Positions 17,530 through 26,967 of a DNA stretch of 64,000 nucleotides are shown in pieces. The position numbers were made by a program, and so were the translations under genes. Location: NCBI GenBank assembly GCA_945947575.1, contig CAMEYM010000006.1:43905-107904 (forward strand), read 5' to 3'. The stretch comes from Rhizobium sp. Q54 (GTDB lineage: Bacteria; Pseudomonadota; Alphaproteobacteria; UBA2966; CAIVPW01). Position 1 is the stretch's first letter. Every line of letters starts with the position of its first letter. A model generated the notes under the pieces. That model ran no database searches and had not been told where the DNA came from. It saw only the letters and a list, made by a program, of their open reading frames with translations.

Positions 17530-19398
17530 ATGCGTGCTCTGCGTGCACTGGCGGCAGCCTTGCCGCTGCTGATGGGTTCGGCCGGTGCGGCCGTGGCCAA
17601 CGAAGACGTCCTCAAGCTGTCGCGCGATCCGGCCAACGTCGTGATGCCGAGCATCACGTACCAGGGTTGGAACTACAGCGCGCTCGACCAGATCACCCCG
17701 GCCAACGCCAAGCTCCTGTCGCTGCAATGGACATTGCAGATCGGACTGCTCGAATCCCACGAGGCGTCGCCGATCGTCATCGGCTCGACGATGTACCTGA
17801 TTTCGCCGCGGCAGAACTTCCTGGTCGCGTTCGACCTCTCCACCGACGGCGTGTTCCGGTGGGAGTTCCGCCCGACCCTCGAGTCGGTGCCCGCCAACCT
17901 GAACACCTGCTGCGGCTCGCCGCCGCGCGGCCTGTACTACGCCGAGGGCAAGGTGTTCTTCACCGCCGCCGATGGCCACGTCTTCGCCGTCGACGCGCGC
18001 TCGGGCGAACAGGTGTGGCGCTCGGCCGCCGGCGACGCCCAGAAGGGCGAAACGAGCGCCGGCAACGGCCTCGTCGTCGGCCGCAACTTCCTCACCGCCA
18101 CCGACGGCTATGGCGGCCGCGGCAAGGTGCTGGCGGCGGACCTCAACACCGGCCGCATCGCCTGGAGCCGCACCAACATCGGCCCCAACGCCGACGTCGG
18201 CATCGGCGCGCGGTTCCAGAAGAACTATCCGTACCTCGCCGGCGCCAACCCGGCGCAGGACTCGTGGTTCGGCGACTCGTGGCAGCGCGGCGGCGGCAAC
18301 GCCTCCGGGTTCTTCACCTACGACCCCGACATCAACCTGTTCTTCTACGCGGCCGGCGTCTGCCGTCCCGCCAACGCCGACTACCGGCGCGAGCGCGGCA
18401 AGGTCGATCTCAACGCCGCCGGCCAGCTGGCGACGTTCCACAACAACTTTTGCGCGGCGCAGATGGCGCGCGACGCCACCACCGGCGACCTGGTGTGGGC
18501 CTACACGCTGACGCCCCAGGACATGTGGAGCCTGGACGAGCAGGGCATCACGCCGCTCCTCGACCTCGACGCCGGCAAGGCGGCGCTGCGCGCCTCCGCC
18601 AACGGTCTGGTCTACGCGTGGGACCGCGCCACCGGAAAGCTGCTGGCCCAGCCCTGGGCGCACTCCTTCCAGGACATCATCAAGAGCATCGACCTGCAGA
18701 CCGGCCTGCCGGCCTACGACATCGATAAGCTCGCGTTCACCGCGGTCGCCGATCGCCGCCGCGTCACCCAGGCCGACCCCGCCGCCGCCGCCCGCCCCGC
18801 CGACTACACCGGTACCGAAGTCGTCGCGTGCCCGACCGGTGGCACGCGCAAGTGGGAAGCCGAGGCGTATTCGCCGCGCACCAAGTTCGTCTACGCGCAC
18901 ACCAACAACACGTGCGCCGCGACCGTTGCGATCGCCGGCGACTACAAGGAAGGCGAGCCATACGTCCTGCTGCGTCGTGCTGCCGTCGCCAACGTGCCGC
19001 GCAAGGACGTGGCCGGCCAGGCGACGACCACCCTGTCGGAGCTCAAGGCCCTTGACCCGGTCAGCCGCAAGGTGGCGTGGTCGCGCCCGATGGGCGACGA
19101 GACGCGCACCGCCCAGCTCGTTACCGCCGGCGACGTCCTCTTCAAGGGCAACAACGCCAGCGGCCTCGTCGAGGCCTACGACGCGCGCAGCGGCGAGCCG
19201 TTGTGGTCGTTCCGTTCTGGCTCCGGCTTTAGCCAGTCTCCGATCACGTACCTCTGGGAGAACCGCCAGTACGTCGCCATCGTCGCGAGCTCCGCCGCGC
19301 CCAATGTCGGCGTCGGCTTCAACACCGCAGCCGATGCCGCCGCCCGCCAGCGCCGCGGCGGCACGACCCTCTACGTCTTCGCCCTGCCGCAGACATAG
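17530..19398 (+). CDS. PQQ-dependent alcohol dehydrogenase-like beta-propeller protein (active site apparently degenerate)
   Basis: Signal peptide; vicinal NTCCGSPPRG; repeated propeller motifs (VFAVDARSGEQVWRS, VLAADLNTGRIAWSR, TGDLVWAYTLTPQDMW, EAYDARSGEPLWSFRSG), ending LYVFALPQT. Confidence 0.85.
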   Translation: MRALRALAAALPLLMGSAGAAVANEDVLKLSRDPANVVMPSITYQGWNYSALDQITPANAKLLSLQWTLQIGLLESHEASPIVIGSTMYLISPRQNFLVAFDLSTDGVFRWEFRPTLESVPANLNTCCGSPPRGLYYAEGKVFFTAADGHVFAVDARSGEQVWRSAAGDAQKGETSAGNGLVVGRNFLTATDGYGGRGKVLAADLNTGRIAWSRTNIGPNADVGIGARFQKNYPYLAGANPAQDSWFGDSWQRGGGNASGFFTYDPDINLFFYAAGVCRPANADYRRERGKVDLNAAGQLATFHNNFCAAQMARDATTGDLVWAYTLTPQDMWSLDEQGITPLLDLDAGKAALRASANGLVYAWDRATGKLLAQPWAHSFQDIIKSIDLQTGLPAYDIDKLAFTAVADRRRVTQADPAAAARPADYTGTEVVACPTGGTRKWEAEAYSPRTKFVYAHTNNTCAATVAIAGDYKEGEPYVLLRRAAVANVPRKDVAGQATTTLSELKALDPVSRKVAWSRPMGDETRTAQLVTAGDVLFKGNNASGLVEAYDARSGEPLWSFRSGSGFSQSPITYLWENRQYVAIVASSAAPNVGVGFNTAADAAARQRRGGTTLYVFALPQT

Positions 19399-19405
19399 CG
19401 TCGCG

Positions 19406-19921
19406 ATGGGGCAGGGGGCCCGCTGGGTCGTCGTCGACGACCGCATGCAGCGCGGCTATCGCTACCGGATCACCGCTCCGGCCGGCCGTGCGTTCGATGC
19501 GGGCTTCCATCCCGATCTGACACCTGCCGAGATGCTTCGTCTCGGCGTGTTCGGCGGCAAGTACATGACCGACTGCCGCACCGAGTTCCCGGCGAGCTGG
19601 TTTCGGCGCGCGCGCCTGGCCGACGGCCCGCGCGATCCAGCGCTCAACTGCTTCGGCGTCGATGCCAGCCAGCCGCTGTCCGTCTGGCGCGCGAAAGGCT
19701 GGATTCACCCGGCCGACCCGCGCGGCTGGTTTCAGTGGTACTGCCGCTATTACCTCGGCCGGCGCTTGCCGGACGAGGACCAGCGACAAATCCGCCGCTG
19801 GAAGGCGATGCGCCGCCACGTCGTGCAACTCCAGCACGCCTGCGAGCCGGGCGACATCTGGTGCCGGCCACGCCAGCGCCAGGCGCTGCTGCAATGGGCC
19901 TACGACAGCCGCGCGCTGTGA
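19406..19921 (+). CDS. Conserved hypothetical protein
   Basis: Compact 171-aa ORF FGGKYMTDCRTEFPASWFRRARL..AKGWIHPADPRGWFQWYCRYYLGRRLPDEDQRQIRRW. Confidence 0.75.
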   Translation: MGQGARWVVVDDRMQRGYRYRITAPAGRAFDAGFHPDLTPAEMLRLGVFGGKYMTDCRTEFPASWFRRARLADGPRDPALNCFGVDASQPLSVWRAKGWIHPADPRGWFQWYCRYYLGRRLPDEDQRQIRRWKAMRRHVVQLQHACEPGDIWCRPRQRQALLQWAYDSRAL

Positions 19922-20139
19922 ACCCCGCGGGGACGCTAGTCCGACTCCGCTCCTCACCCGGCGCACCGCCGAGCGGACGGCGCCTGGGCGGGTGCCCATC
20001 ACCTACCCCTGGGACCGCAGCCAGTTCGGTGCCGACGCTGCCTCGGTTCGCCCTGCCGCAGATGTAGGCGCGCGGCTCGCAGCCGAGCTAGACTGATTCT
20101 GGCGAGCGGTCGCTGTGGCGCTCGCGGTCATCTGGGAGG

Positions 20140-21510
20140 ATGCACATGACTGGCAAGCGCGAACGTGGACTGATCGAGCTCTACCGGGACGATCCCGAAC
20201 GGGCCGACGCTGTCGTTTTTGGACGCCGCACCGGTATCGAGCGGCGCGGCTTCCTAAAGGGCGCCGGTCTGGGCGCGATGGCTGCCGCGGTCGGTGGAGC
20301 GATTCCGTTCGCCGCCAACATGCCCGCGGGCCTGATCCCTGCGGCACTTGCCCAAGGCGCGCCGGCGGCGACGCCGCCCGCCGCGGCCCCAGCCGCCGCC
20401 GCGCCAGCGGCGCCTAAGCCCCTGCAGATGACCGGCAAGGCCGAGATCCTCGTGCTGCAGGAGCGCCCGCTCAACGCCGAGACGCCGCAGCACCTGCTCG
20501 ACGACGATGTGACGCCGACCGCCAAGTACTTCATCCGCAACAACGGCCTGCCGCCCGACGCGTTGGGCGCACCGGCGAGCTGGCGCGTCACGGTGGACGG
20601 CGAGGTCAACACGCCGCTGACGCTGACCGTCGCCGAGCTGCAGCAGCGATTCACACCCGTGACCATGAAGCTGCAGATGGAGTGCGGCGGCAACGGCCGA
20701 TCGTTCTTCACGCCCGAGGCACGCGGCAACCAGTGGGGCAACGGCGCCGCCGGTTGCGCCGAATGGACCGGCGTGCGCCTGCGCGACGTGCTCGCTGCGG
20801 CCGGGGTCAAGGCGAGTGCCGTCTACACCGGCCACTTCGGCGCCGACAAGAACCTCGCCGGCACCGACGCACAGGTCATCTCGCGCGGCGTGCGCCTCGC
20901 CAAGGCGATGGATGAGGATACGCTCCTTGCCTTCCGCATGAACGGCGAGGCGCTGCCCAACATCCATGGCGGACCCGTGCGTCTCATCGTGCCGGGGTGG
21001 CCCGGCTCCGCGTCGCAGAAATGGCTTACACGCATCTGGCTGCGCGACAAGGAGCATGACGGCACCGGCATGACCGGCTTCTCGTACCGCACCATGAAGA
21101 CGCCGATCCCGCCCGGTGGCACGGCGGCCGAGGCCGACACCCAGATCCTCGAGTCGATGCCGGTGCGCTCCATCATCACCAGTCCGGCGCACGGCGCGCG
21201 TCTCCCTGCCAACACGCGCCAGCTCGCGTTGCGCGGCGCCGCCTGGGCCGGCGACAAGACGGTGCAGGCAGTGCACGTCTCGACCGACTTCGGCACCACC
21301 TGGACGGCGACGCAGCTTGCCGCGCCCGCCAACCGCCACGCCTGGCAGCGCTGGACGGCGAACGTCACGCTGCCGAGCGCCGGCTACTTCGAGGTGTGGT
21401 CGCGCGCCACCGACCAGGACGGCAAGATGCAGCCGCACGCCGCCGGCAACTGGAACCCGCAGGGCTACGGCGGCAATCCCATCAACCGGGTCGCCGTCCT
21501 GGTAGCGTGA
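20140..21510 (+). CDS. Sulfite oxidase-family molybdopterin oxidoreductase (SorA/SoxC-like), Tat-exported
   Basis: Tat motif ERRGFLKGAGLGA; Mo-ligand region LQMECGGNGRSFF; WTGVRLRDVL; PGWPGSASQKWLTRI. Confidence 0.88.
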   Translation: MHMTGKRERGLIELYRDDPERADAVVFGRRTGIERRGFLKGAGLGAMAAAVGGAIPFAANMPAGLIPAALAQGAPAATPPAAAPAAAAPAAPKPLQMTGKAEILVLQERPLNAETPQHLLDDDVTPTAKYFIRNNGLPPDALGAPASWRVTVDGEVNTPLTLTVAELQQRFTPVTMKLQMECGGNGRSFFTPEARGNQWGNGAAGCAEWTGVRLRDVLAAAGVKASAVYTGHFGADKNLAGTDAQVISRGVRLAKAMDEDTLLAFRMNGEALPNIHGGPVRLIVPGWPGSASQKWLTRIWLRDKEHDGTGMTGFSYRTMKTPIPPGGTAAEADTQILESMPVRSIITSPAHGARLPANTRQLALRGAAWAGDKTVQAVHVSTDFGTTWTATQLAAPANRHAWQRWTANVTLPSAGYFEVWSRATDQDGKMQPHAAGNWNPQGYGGNPINRVAVLVA

Positions 21511-21833
21511 TCCGCTTTATGTTCGTGCTCGCGGCGGTGGGCATCGTGCTTACCGCCGCAGCCGCGCAAGAGGCCCTGGTGGAGACGCCCGACGTCCTGC
21601 CGGCCGGCCTGGGCCGCGACGAGACCTTCTACGTCTGCACCGCATGTCACGGCAGCGCCATCGTGCGCCAGCAGGGCATGACCCGCGAGTCGTGGGAGCA
21701 GACGATCGACCTGATGATTCAGCGCCAGCAGATGGCACCGCTCGAGGCGCCGTTGCGCGCACTCATTGCCGACTATTTGGCGGCGAACTTCCCGCCCCGC
21801 CGCCGCGCGCCGGCCAATCCGTTCGCGCCCTAG
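21507..21833 (+). CDS. Periplasmic c-type cytochrome subunit (SorB-like)
   Basis: GTGA overlap with upstream gene; single heme motif CTACH; signal peptide. Confidence 0.8.
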   Translation: MIRFMFVLAAVGIVLTAAAAQEALVETPDVLPAGLGRDETFYVCTACHGSAIVRQQGMTRESWEQTIDLMIQRQQMAPLEAPLRALIADYLAANFPPRRRAPANPFAP

Positions 21834-21846
21834 GCGGCCGCTGGCG

Positions 21847-22230
21847 CTAGTGCGCCGCCGGCTGGAACAGCTCCACGACGTTGCCGGACGGGTCGTCGAG
21901 CAGGATCTGGTTGCCGCCCTTGCCCTCGACGATGTCGTTGCGGAATTTCAGTCCCGCCTTCTTCAGCCGCTCCACCTCGGCCTTGAGGTCTGTGACATGG
22001 ATCTGAAAGCGCGACCAGCCGCCCGGCGTCTGCTTGCGCCCGTCGGGCATTTCCTTGGCGCCCGCGCTGGTCTTGTTGCTGAGCAGCAGCCGCATCGGCC
22101 CGCGATCGATCGCCGCGAAGGCCGGCGAGGTGTCCTGGTGGACGGTGAAGCCGAAGTGCTGGGTATAGAACTTCAGCGCCGCCGGAACGTCATCGACGAT
22201 GTAGCGCACGACCACTGCGGGCTTGTCCAT
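21847..22230 (-). CDS. VOC/glyoxalase family protein
   Basis: VVVRYIVDDVPAALKFYTQHFGFTVHQD..IHVTDLKAEVERLKKAGLKF..DDPSGNVVELFQP. Confidence 0.9.
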   Translation of the reverse strand: MDKPAVVVRYIVDDVPAALKFYTQHFGFTVHQDTSPAFAAIDRGPMRLLLSNKTSAGAKEMPDGRKQTPGGWSRFQIHVTDLKAEVERLKKAGLKFRNDIVEGKGGNQILLDDPSGNVVELFQPAAH

Positions 22231-22235
22231 CTCTG

Positions 22236-25220
22236 TTACCCCAAGAATCCGATGTGGTGGATGATCGCCGAGGATACGCGCCGCACCAGCTCGAAGTGCT
22301 CGCGCAGCGGCCGGAACACCTGCGCGTGCTCCGCTTCGTAGGTGAGCTGATCCTCGCTGCGATAGTTGGCGGTTTCGCCGAAGTCCTCGGCCTGAGTCGC
22401 CGTCTGCAGCGAGAAGATGCGCTCCAGAACATCGACCGCGCCGTTGATGTCGAGATGCAGCAGCCGCAGGATGGTGCGGTCACGCGTCGTGCCCATCTGC
22501 GGACCGAAGTCCGGCACGCGCGTCGCCAGATCATAGAGCTGCAGCACCAACGCGACGCGCAGCGCATGCAGGATCGACAGCGCCGCGATGCTCTCGCTCT
22601 CGACCAGCTTGCCGCCGGAGAGCCCGCCGTTCTCGCGGGCGATTTCCTCCAGCCCAGCGCGCGCCGCCAGCACGTCCGTGTACAGCCGCCGCACGACGCG
22701 TTCCTGGGCGCCGTGCAGGTTGGCGCGCTCCAGCATCGCCGCCACCGCCGAAAGGCGCTCGCCCCAAGACGCATCGGTGGCGGCGCCGGCGCGCAGCAGC
22801 CACAGGTTCGGATCGTGGGTCTCGACGTAGGCGCGCAGCGCGTCGAAGCTGCCCACTGACAGGGCGTACTCGGCAATGCCCATCAGCGTGCGCAGGCGCG
22901 GGCTGTTGCGGTAGAGCTCGGCGAAGCGTTGCGGGTCGCGCCGGATCGCGGCGCCAAGGCCGCCGGCCGAATTCGCCAGCACGCCGAGCTGCTGCAGCGC
23001 GGCGTTCTGCGGAATCGCGCGCAGCTCCGCGGCGTAGGCGACCGTCTTCGCCTCGCCGTCGTCGCGCTGGCGCACCATGTTGCGGCTGCCCGACGGGTAG
23101 ATGAAGTTGGTCGCGAACGCGCCCAGCAGCGCGCCGAAGTCCGGGTCGGCCATCAGCTCGACCTGGAACTGGGTGATGCCCGTGAACAGCTCGGAGATAT
23201 AGTCCGTCTCGCGGTAGTACGGGTCGTTCGCCGCGGACGCCGGCGGCTCGACGACGTGCTCCAGGATGCGCGTCAGTGCGGCGAGCGCCGAGGCCGGGTT
23301 CATGTAGTAGAGGTAACCGTCGCCGCCCTGGAAGCTCACTTCTTCCTTGTGGCGTACGCCCGAGCGCGCGAGGGCCTCGCGCGCGGCCGGCGTATTGGCA
23401 TAGTGGAGCGCCTCGGTCAGGTTGATCGGGTGGCCGCCGCGGCCGACCGACTCGCCGTGGGTGTCGAACACCACGAGCTCGATGCCGGCCATGCCCTGGT
23501 CTTTGAGGACTTTGGCGAGCTTCAGCTTGAACTTCTCGATCGCCGCCGCCGCCGGCATCTGGCCGAGGTAGCGGCCGGCGTCCGAGTACCCGGTCTGCAC
23601 GGCGATGCGGCCGCGCCGCTGCACGTAGGCGCGATAACCCGGCACCGATAGCAGCTCGTTGATGATGCGGTGGCCGGCTTCGAGCGCCTTCTGGGTCTCG
23701 AACAGCGGTGAGATGTCGATGCGGTCATCGATGCCGAACAGGCGCGCGTAGTACAGCGCCGACAGCACCGTAAACGCCGTCTCCGTCTCCGCGATCAGGA
23801 AGCGCACCGGCGTGCGGTTATCGACGTACTTCAGCATCTGCGCCGTGACCATGAACAGGCGCCGCGCCGAAGCACGCTCGGCCATCACCGAGCCGAAGTT
23901 GATGGTCGCCGCCTCGACCTTTTCCAGCAGCCCGCCGATGCGCGCCATGTAGCTGGCGCGGAAGCGCGGATCATCCGGCGCGCCTTCCAGCCCCATGGTG
24001 CGGCGGATGGCGTTGTGCAGCTGGCTCGCATTGATGCGCACGTGCACGTGCGACAGGCCGAGGCCTGTGTTGGCGAGCTCGGCGCGCAGCACCAGCAGGC
24101 GCCGCGCGATAGTCGATGACTTGGCGACGTCGAGCGCGCCCTGCAGCACCTCGATGAGGGTGCGCGAGTCCGTCAGGCGATGCGGCAAGCCCTCGACGAT
24201 GCGCTTGGAGATGGTGCTGATGCGCACCCGCATTTCTGAGGGCGCCGCCTCGGTCTGCCCGAACGCGGCGATCTCCGCCGTCACCTCGTCGAGCGCCGAG
24301 CGCAGCCGCGCCGCGATGCCGTCGAGCGCCGCCGCCAGCGCCTCGCCGTTCTGCTTCTCCTGGTGCAGCGCCGAGGCGCGGATCGAGGTGACCTCCTGCA
24401 ACGCCAGCTTCAGGCGCTGGGCATGACCGCGCAGGTGCATCTGCAGCGTATCGGTCCAACCGATGTCGGACCGCCCGTCGAGGTCGTAGCCCACCCAGCT
24501 GGCGATGGTGACGAGCCGCGGCGTCAGCGCGCGCCATTGCTGCGGATAGAGCTCCTCGGCGATCTCCAGCACCGCGGTGTGCGCCCGCCGCAGCGCCTGG
24601 TGCAGGTTGATGATGACGTCTTGGCTCAGCTCGTGCTCGCGCACGAGAGTCATCGAATCCGGCCGGTGGTGTCCGGTGCGCGCCAGGCCGAGCAGCTTCT
24701 CGCGCGCGTCGTCGTCGAGCGGCCCGCCGTCGGCGCCGCGGTTGGTGGCGAGGTCCACCAGGGCGTGCATCAGCTCGCCCGAGATGTTGAAGGTCGGATG
24801 GGCGGTGAACACCACGCCAAACAGCTCGCGCTCGACGCGCCGCTGGTATTCCTCGAACGCGACCGGGTTCCCTTCCGCGTCCAGCGTCAGGCTGCGCGCC
24901 AAGCGCTTCAGCGTGTCGGTGTTCTTGCGCGGGTCGGTCTCGCCCAGGTAGCGCGCCAGGCGCCGCGCCCGCGCCAGGAACGCCTGCACGGTAAGGGTCT
25001 GCAGCACGCTTTCGAGTGTCGCCAGTGACACCTCACCGGCCGCCATGCGCCGCGACAGGTGATGCGCCAGCATCAGAATCGGGTTGCGGAACGGGTCGCC
25101 CTCGGCTCCCTCGGACAAACGGCTGAACTCGGCGCGCAGCTCGGTCAGCAGGCGGCTGGGGTCGGTCATGGGGCCGGGGGTGAATCCCTCCGGTGCGACC
25201 TTGGAGGCCGCCTCGCTCAT
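22236..25220 (-). CDS. Divergent phosphoenolpyruvate carboxylase homologue
   Basis: VVFTAHPTFNISGEL, TGYSDAGRYLGQM, ELVVFDTHGESVGRGGHP, YPSGSRNMVRQRDD; start MSEAASKV at 25220. Confidence 0.8.
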   Translation of the reverse strand: MSEAASKVAPEGFTPGPMTDPSRLLTELRAEFSRLSEGAEGDPFRNPILMLAHHLSRRMAAGEVSLATLESVLQTLTVQAFLARARRLARYLGETDPRKNTDTLKRLARSLTLDAEGNPVAFEEYQRRVERELFGVVFTAHPTFNISGELMHALVDLATNRGADGGPLDDDAREKLLGLARTGHHRPDSMTLVREHELSQDVIINLHQALRRAHTAVLEIAEELYPQQWRALTPRLVTIASWVGYDLDGRSDIGWTDTLQMHLRGHAQRLKLALQEVTSIRASALHQEKQNGEALAAALDGIAARLRSALDEVTAEIAAFGQTEAAPSEMRVRISTISKRIVEGLPHRLTDSRTLIEVLQGALDVAKSSTIARRLLVLRAELANTGLGLSHVHVRINASQLHNAIRRTMGLEGAPDDPRFRASYMARIGGLLEKVEAATINFGSVMAERASARRLFMVTAQMLKYVDNRTPVRFLIAETETAFTVLSALYYARLFGIDDRIDISPLFETQKALEAGHRIINELLSVPGYRAYVQRRGRIAVQTGYSDAGRYLGQMPAAAAIEKFKLKLAKVLKDQGMAGIELVVFDTHGESVGRGGHPINLTEALHYANTPAAREALARSGVRHKEEVSFQGGDGYLYYMNPASALAALTRILEHVVEPPASAANDPYYRETDYISELFTGITQFQVELMADPDFGALLGAFATNFIYPSGSRNMVRQRDDGEAKTVAYAAELRAIPQNAALQQLGVLANSAGGLGAAIRRDPQRFAELYRNSPRLRTLMGIAEYALSVGSFDALRAYVETHDPNLWLLRAGAATDASWGERLSAVAAMLERANLHGAQERVVRRLYTDVLAARAGLEEIARENGGLSGGKLVESESIAALSILHALRVALVLQLYDLATRVPDFGPQMGTTRDRTILRLLHLDINGAVDVLERIFSLQTATQAEDFGETANYRSEDQLTYEAEHAQVFRPLREHFELVRRVSSAIIHHIGFLG

Positions 25221-25396
25221 GACTTTGCTTCGCGGAGCCAGCGCTGCCACGGGTTCGAACTCGCTGTTGGGCCTAGGCAGCCAGTGCCTTAGCACGCCGC
25301 CTTGGCCCCGCGAAAGGATGCTCGCCGCCGCGCACTCCGTGGCCCCCCTTTTGGCGGCCGGGTTGGGTGGGCAAGAATCAGGCAGCGGCAGCGGGT

Positions 25397-26452
25397 TCAG
25401 CGCTTCCTTGCTTCCTTCGCCAGCAGCGCCCGCTTGCGCTCGACGCCCCAGCGGTACCCCGCCGTCGCCCCGTCGCTGCGGATCACGCGATGGCACGGCA
25501 CCGCCACCGCCAGCGGATTGCTCGCCACCGCCCGCGCCACGGCACGCGCCGCCGTCGGCAGCCTGAGCTTCTTGGCGATCGCCGCGTACGTCGTCGTCGC
25601 GCCCGCCGGAATCGCGCGCAGCGCCGCCCACACCCGTTGCTGGAACGCCGTGCCGCGCACGTCGAGCGGCAAGGCAAATGCCTGCGCCGGATCGTCCACC
25701 ATCGTCACCACGGCAGCGACCGACTTGCGGAACGCCGCGTCGTCCGCCAGCGCCGCGTTGGCGAATCGCCGCCGCAGGTCGCGCACCAGCGCCTCGCCGT
25801 CGTCCCCCAGCGCAATGGCGCACACGCCGCCGTCGCTCGCCGCGACCAGCACGACGCCAAGGCTGCTCGCAGCGATGCCGTAGCGGATGCGCTCGCCGCT
25901 TCCGCCAGCGCGATAGCTCCGCACCGTCATGCCGAGGTCGGCGCGCGCCGACTCATAGAATCTCGCGCTCGAGCCGAACCCGGCCTCAAACAGCGCGCGG
26001 GTCGTCGTGCCGCGCGCCATTAGCGCGCTTTGGACGCGCTGCCGCCGCTCCGCCAGGAAGTAGGCGCGCGGCGTTACGCCGGTCGCCGCCTTGAACACGC
26101 GGTGGAAGTGGAACGGCGACAAACCCGCCGCCGCCGCCAGGTCGGCCAACCGCGGCGGTGCCTCCGCCGCGGCGACGGTGCGGCACGCCGCCGCGATCGC
26201 TGTATCGTGGCTCGCCTCCGGCTGGTTCGGCCGGCAGCGCTTGCACGCACGAAACCCCGCGCCCTCGGCGTCGGCACACGATGTATGGAACTGCACGTTG
26301 TCGCGCAACGGCCGCCGCGCACCGCAATCGGGCCGGCAGTACACACCGGTCGTCCACACCGAATAGAGGAACGCACCGGCGGCCGACCGGTCGCGCGCGG
26401 TGACCGCGCGCCAGCGCTGGGTATCGGTCCGGAAAGCAGAAGCGGTGGTCAT
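25397..26452 (-). CDS. ada: Bifunctional transcriptional activator / O6-alkylguanine-DNA alkyltransferase
   Basis: AdaA zinc site TTGVYCRPDCGARRP..CKRCRPNQ, AraC HTH, AGT active site AVPCHRVIRSDG. Confidence 0.95.
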   Translation of the reverse strand: MTTASAFRTDTQRWRAVTARDRSAAGAFLYSVWTTGVYCRPDCGARRPLRDNVQFHTSCADAEGAGFRACKRCRPNQPEASHDTAIAAACRTVAAAEAPPRLADLAAAAGLSPFHFHRVFKAATGVTPRAYFLAERRQRVQSALMARGTTTRALFEAGFGSSARFYESARADLGMTVRSYRAGGSGERIRYGIAASSLGVVLVAASDGGVCAIALGDDGEALVRDLRRRFANAALADDAAFRKSVAAVVTMVDDPAQAFALPLDVRGTAFQQRVWAALRAIPAGATTTYAAIAKKLRLPTAARAVARAVASNPLAVAVPCHRVIRSDGATAGYRWGVERKRALLAKEARKR

Positions 26453-26539
26453 GGCCTCCAACTCTAGTGGCCCGCGCGCCGAAGCACCCGGCGGCTTGCC
26501 GTCGAATTCGGCGCTCGGAGCGCGCCGCCAACAAGAAGC

Positions 26540-26914
26540 CTACCCGCGCACCGCGGCCGCCGCGCTGAAGCCTGCCCAGGCCCCCACCAGGCACAGCACC
26601 ACCGAGCCGACGACGTAGGCAGCCGCGCGGCCCCACTCGCCGGCCTGCGCCAACGCCACGGTTTGCATGCTGAAGGCCGAGAACGTGGTGAAGCCGCCCA
26701 GCACGCCGACGACCACGAATAGATGGGCAGCGGTCATCGCCCGCGTCGGCGGCGTCAGCGCGAACCACACGCCGATCGCCACGGATCCGATCAGGTTGAT
26801 CGCCAGCGTCCCCCACGGGAACCCGGCGCCCGCCAGCCGGGTGATCCAGGCGTCCGTCCCGTAGCGCGCCACGGCGCCCAAGGCGCCGCCGACCGCCACC
26901 CACACCGCGTTCAT
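26540..26914 (-). CDS. crcB: Fluoride efflux transporter CrcB
   Basis: WVAVGGALGAVARYGTDAWI..FPWGTLAINLIGSVAIG..GGFTTFSAFSMQTV. Confidence 0.93.
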   Translation of the reverse strand: MNAVWVAVGGALGAVARYGTDAWITRLAGAGFPWGTLAINLIGSVAIGVWFALTPPTRAMTAAHLFVVVGVLGGFTTFSAFSMQTVALAQAGEWGRAAAYVVGSVVLCLVGAWAGFSAAAAVRG

Positions 26915-26967
26915 GCCGCCTCCGCGCGCTCGAAGGGGCACTGTGGCACAGTGGGACAAGTCCCGCG

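Noticed and set aside
17350-19446. 698-aa minus-strand ORF
   Set aside because: Antisense shadow of the PQQ-dehydrogenase-like gene; V/G/A/R-rich composition without domains
25221-25823. N-terminal extension of the PEPC ORF up to 25823
   Set aside because: Runs antisense-frame through ada coding sequence; clear Met start with PEPC-like N-terminus at 25220
26915-26967. Fluoride riboswitch upstream of crcB
   Set aside because: No match to the conserved crcB-motif sequence in the 53-nt gap
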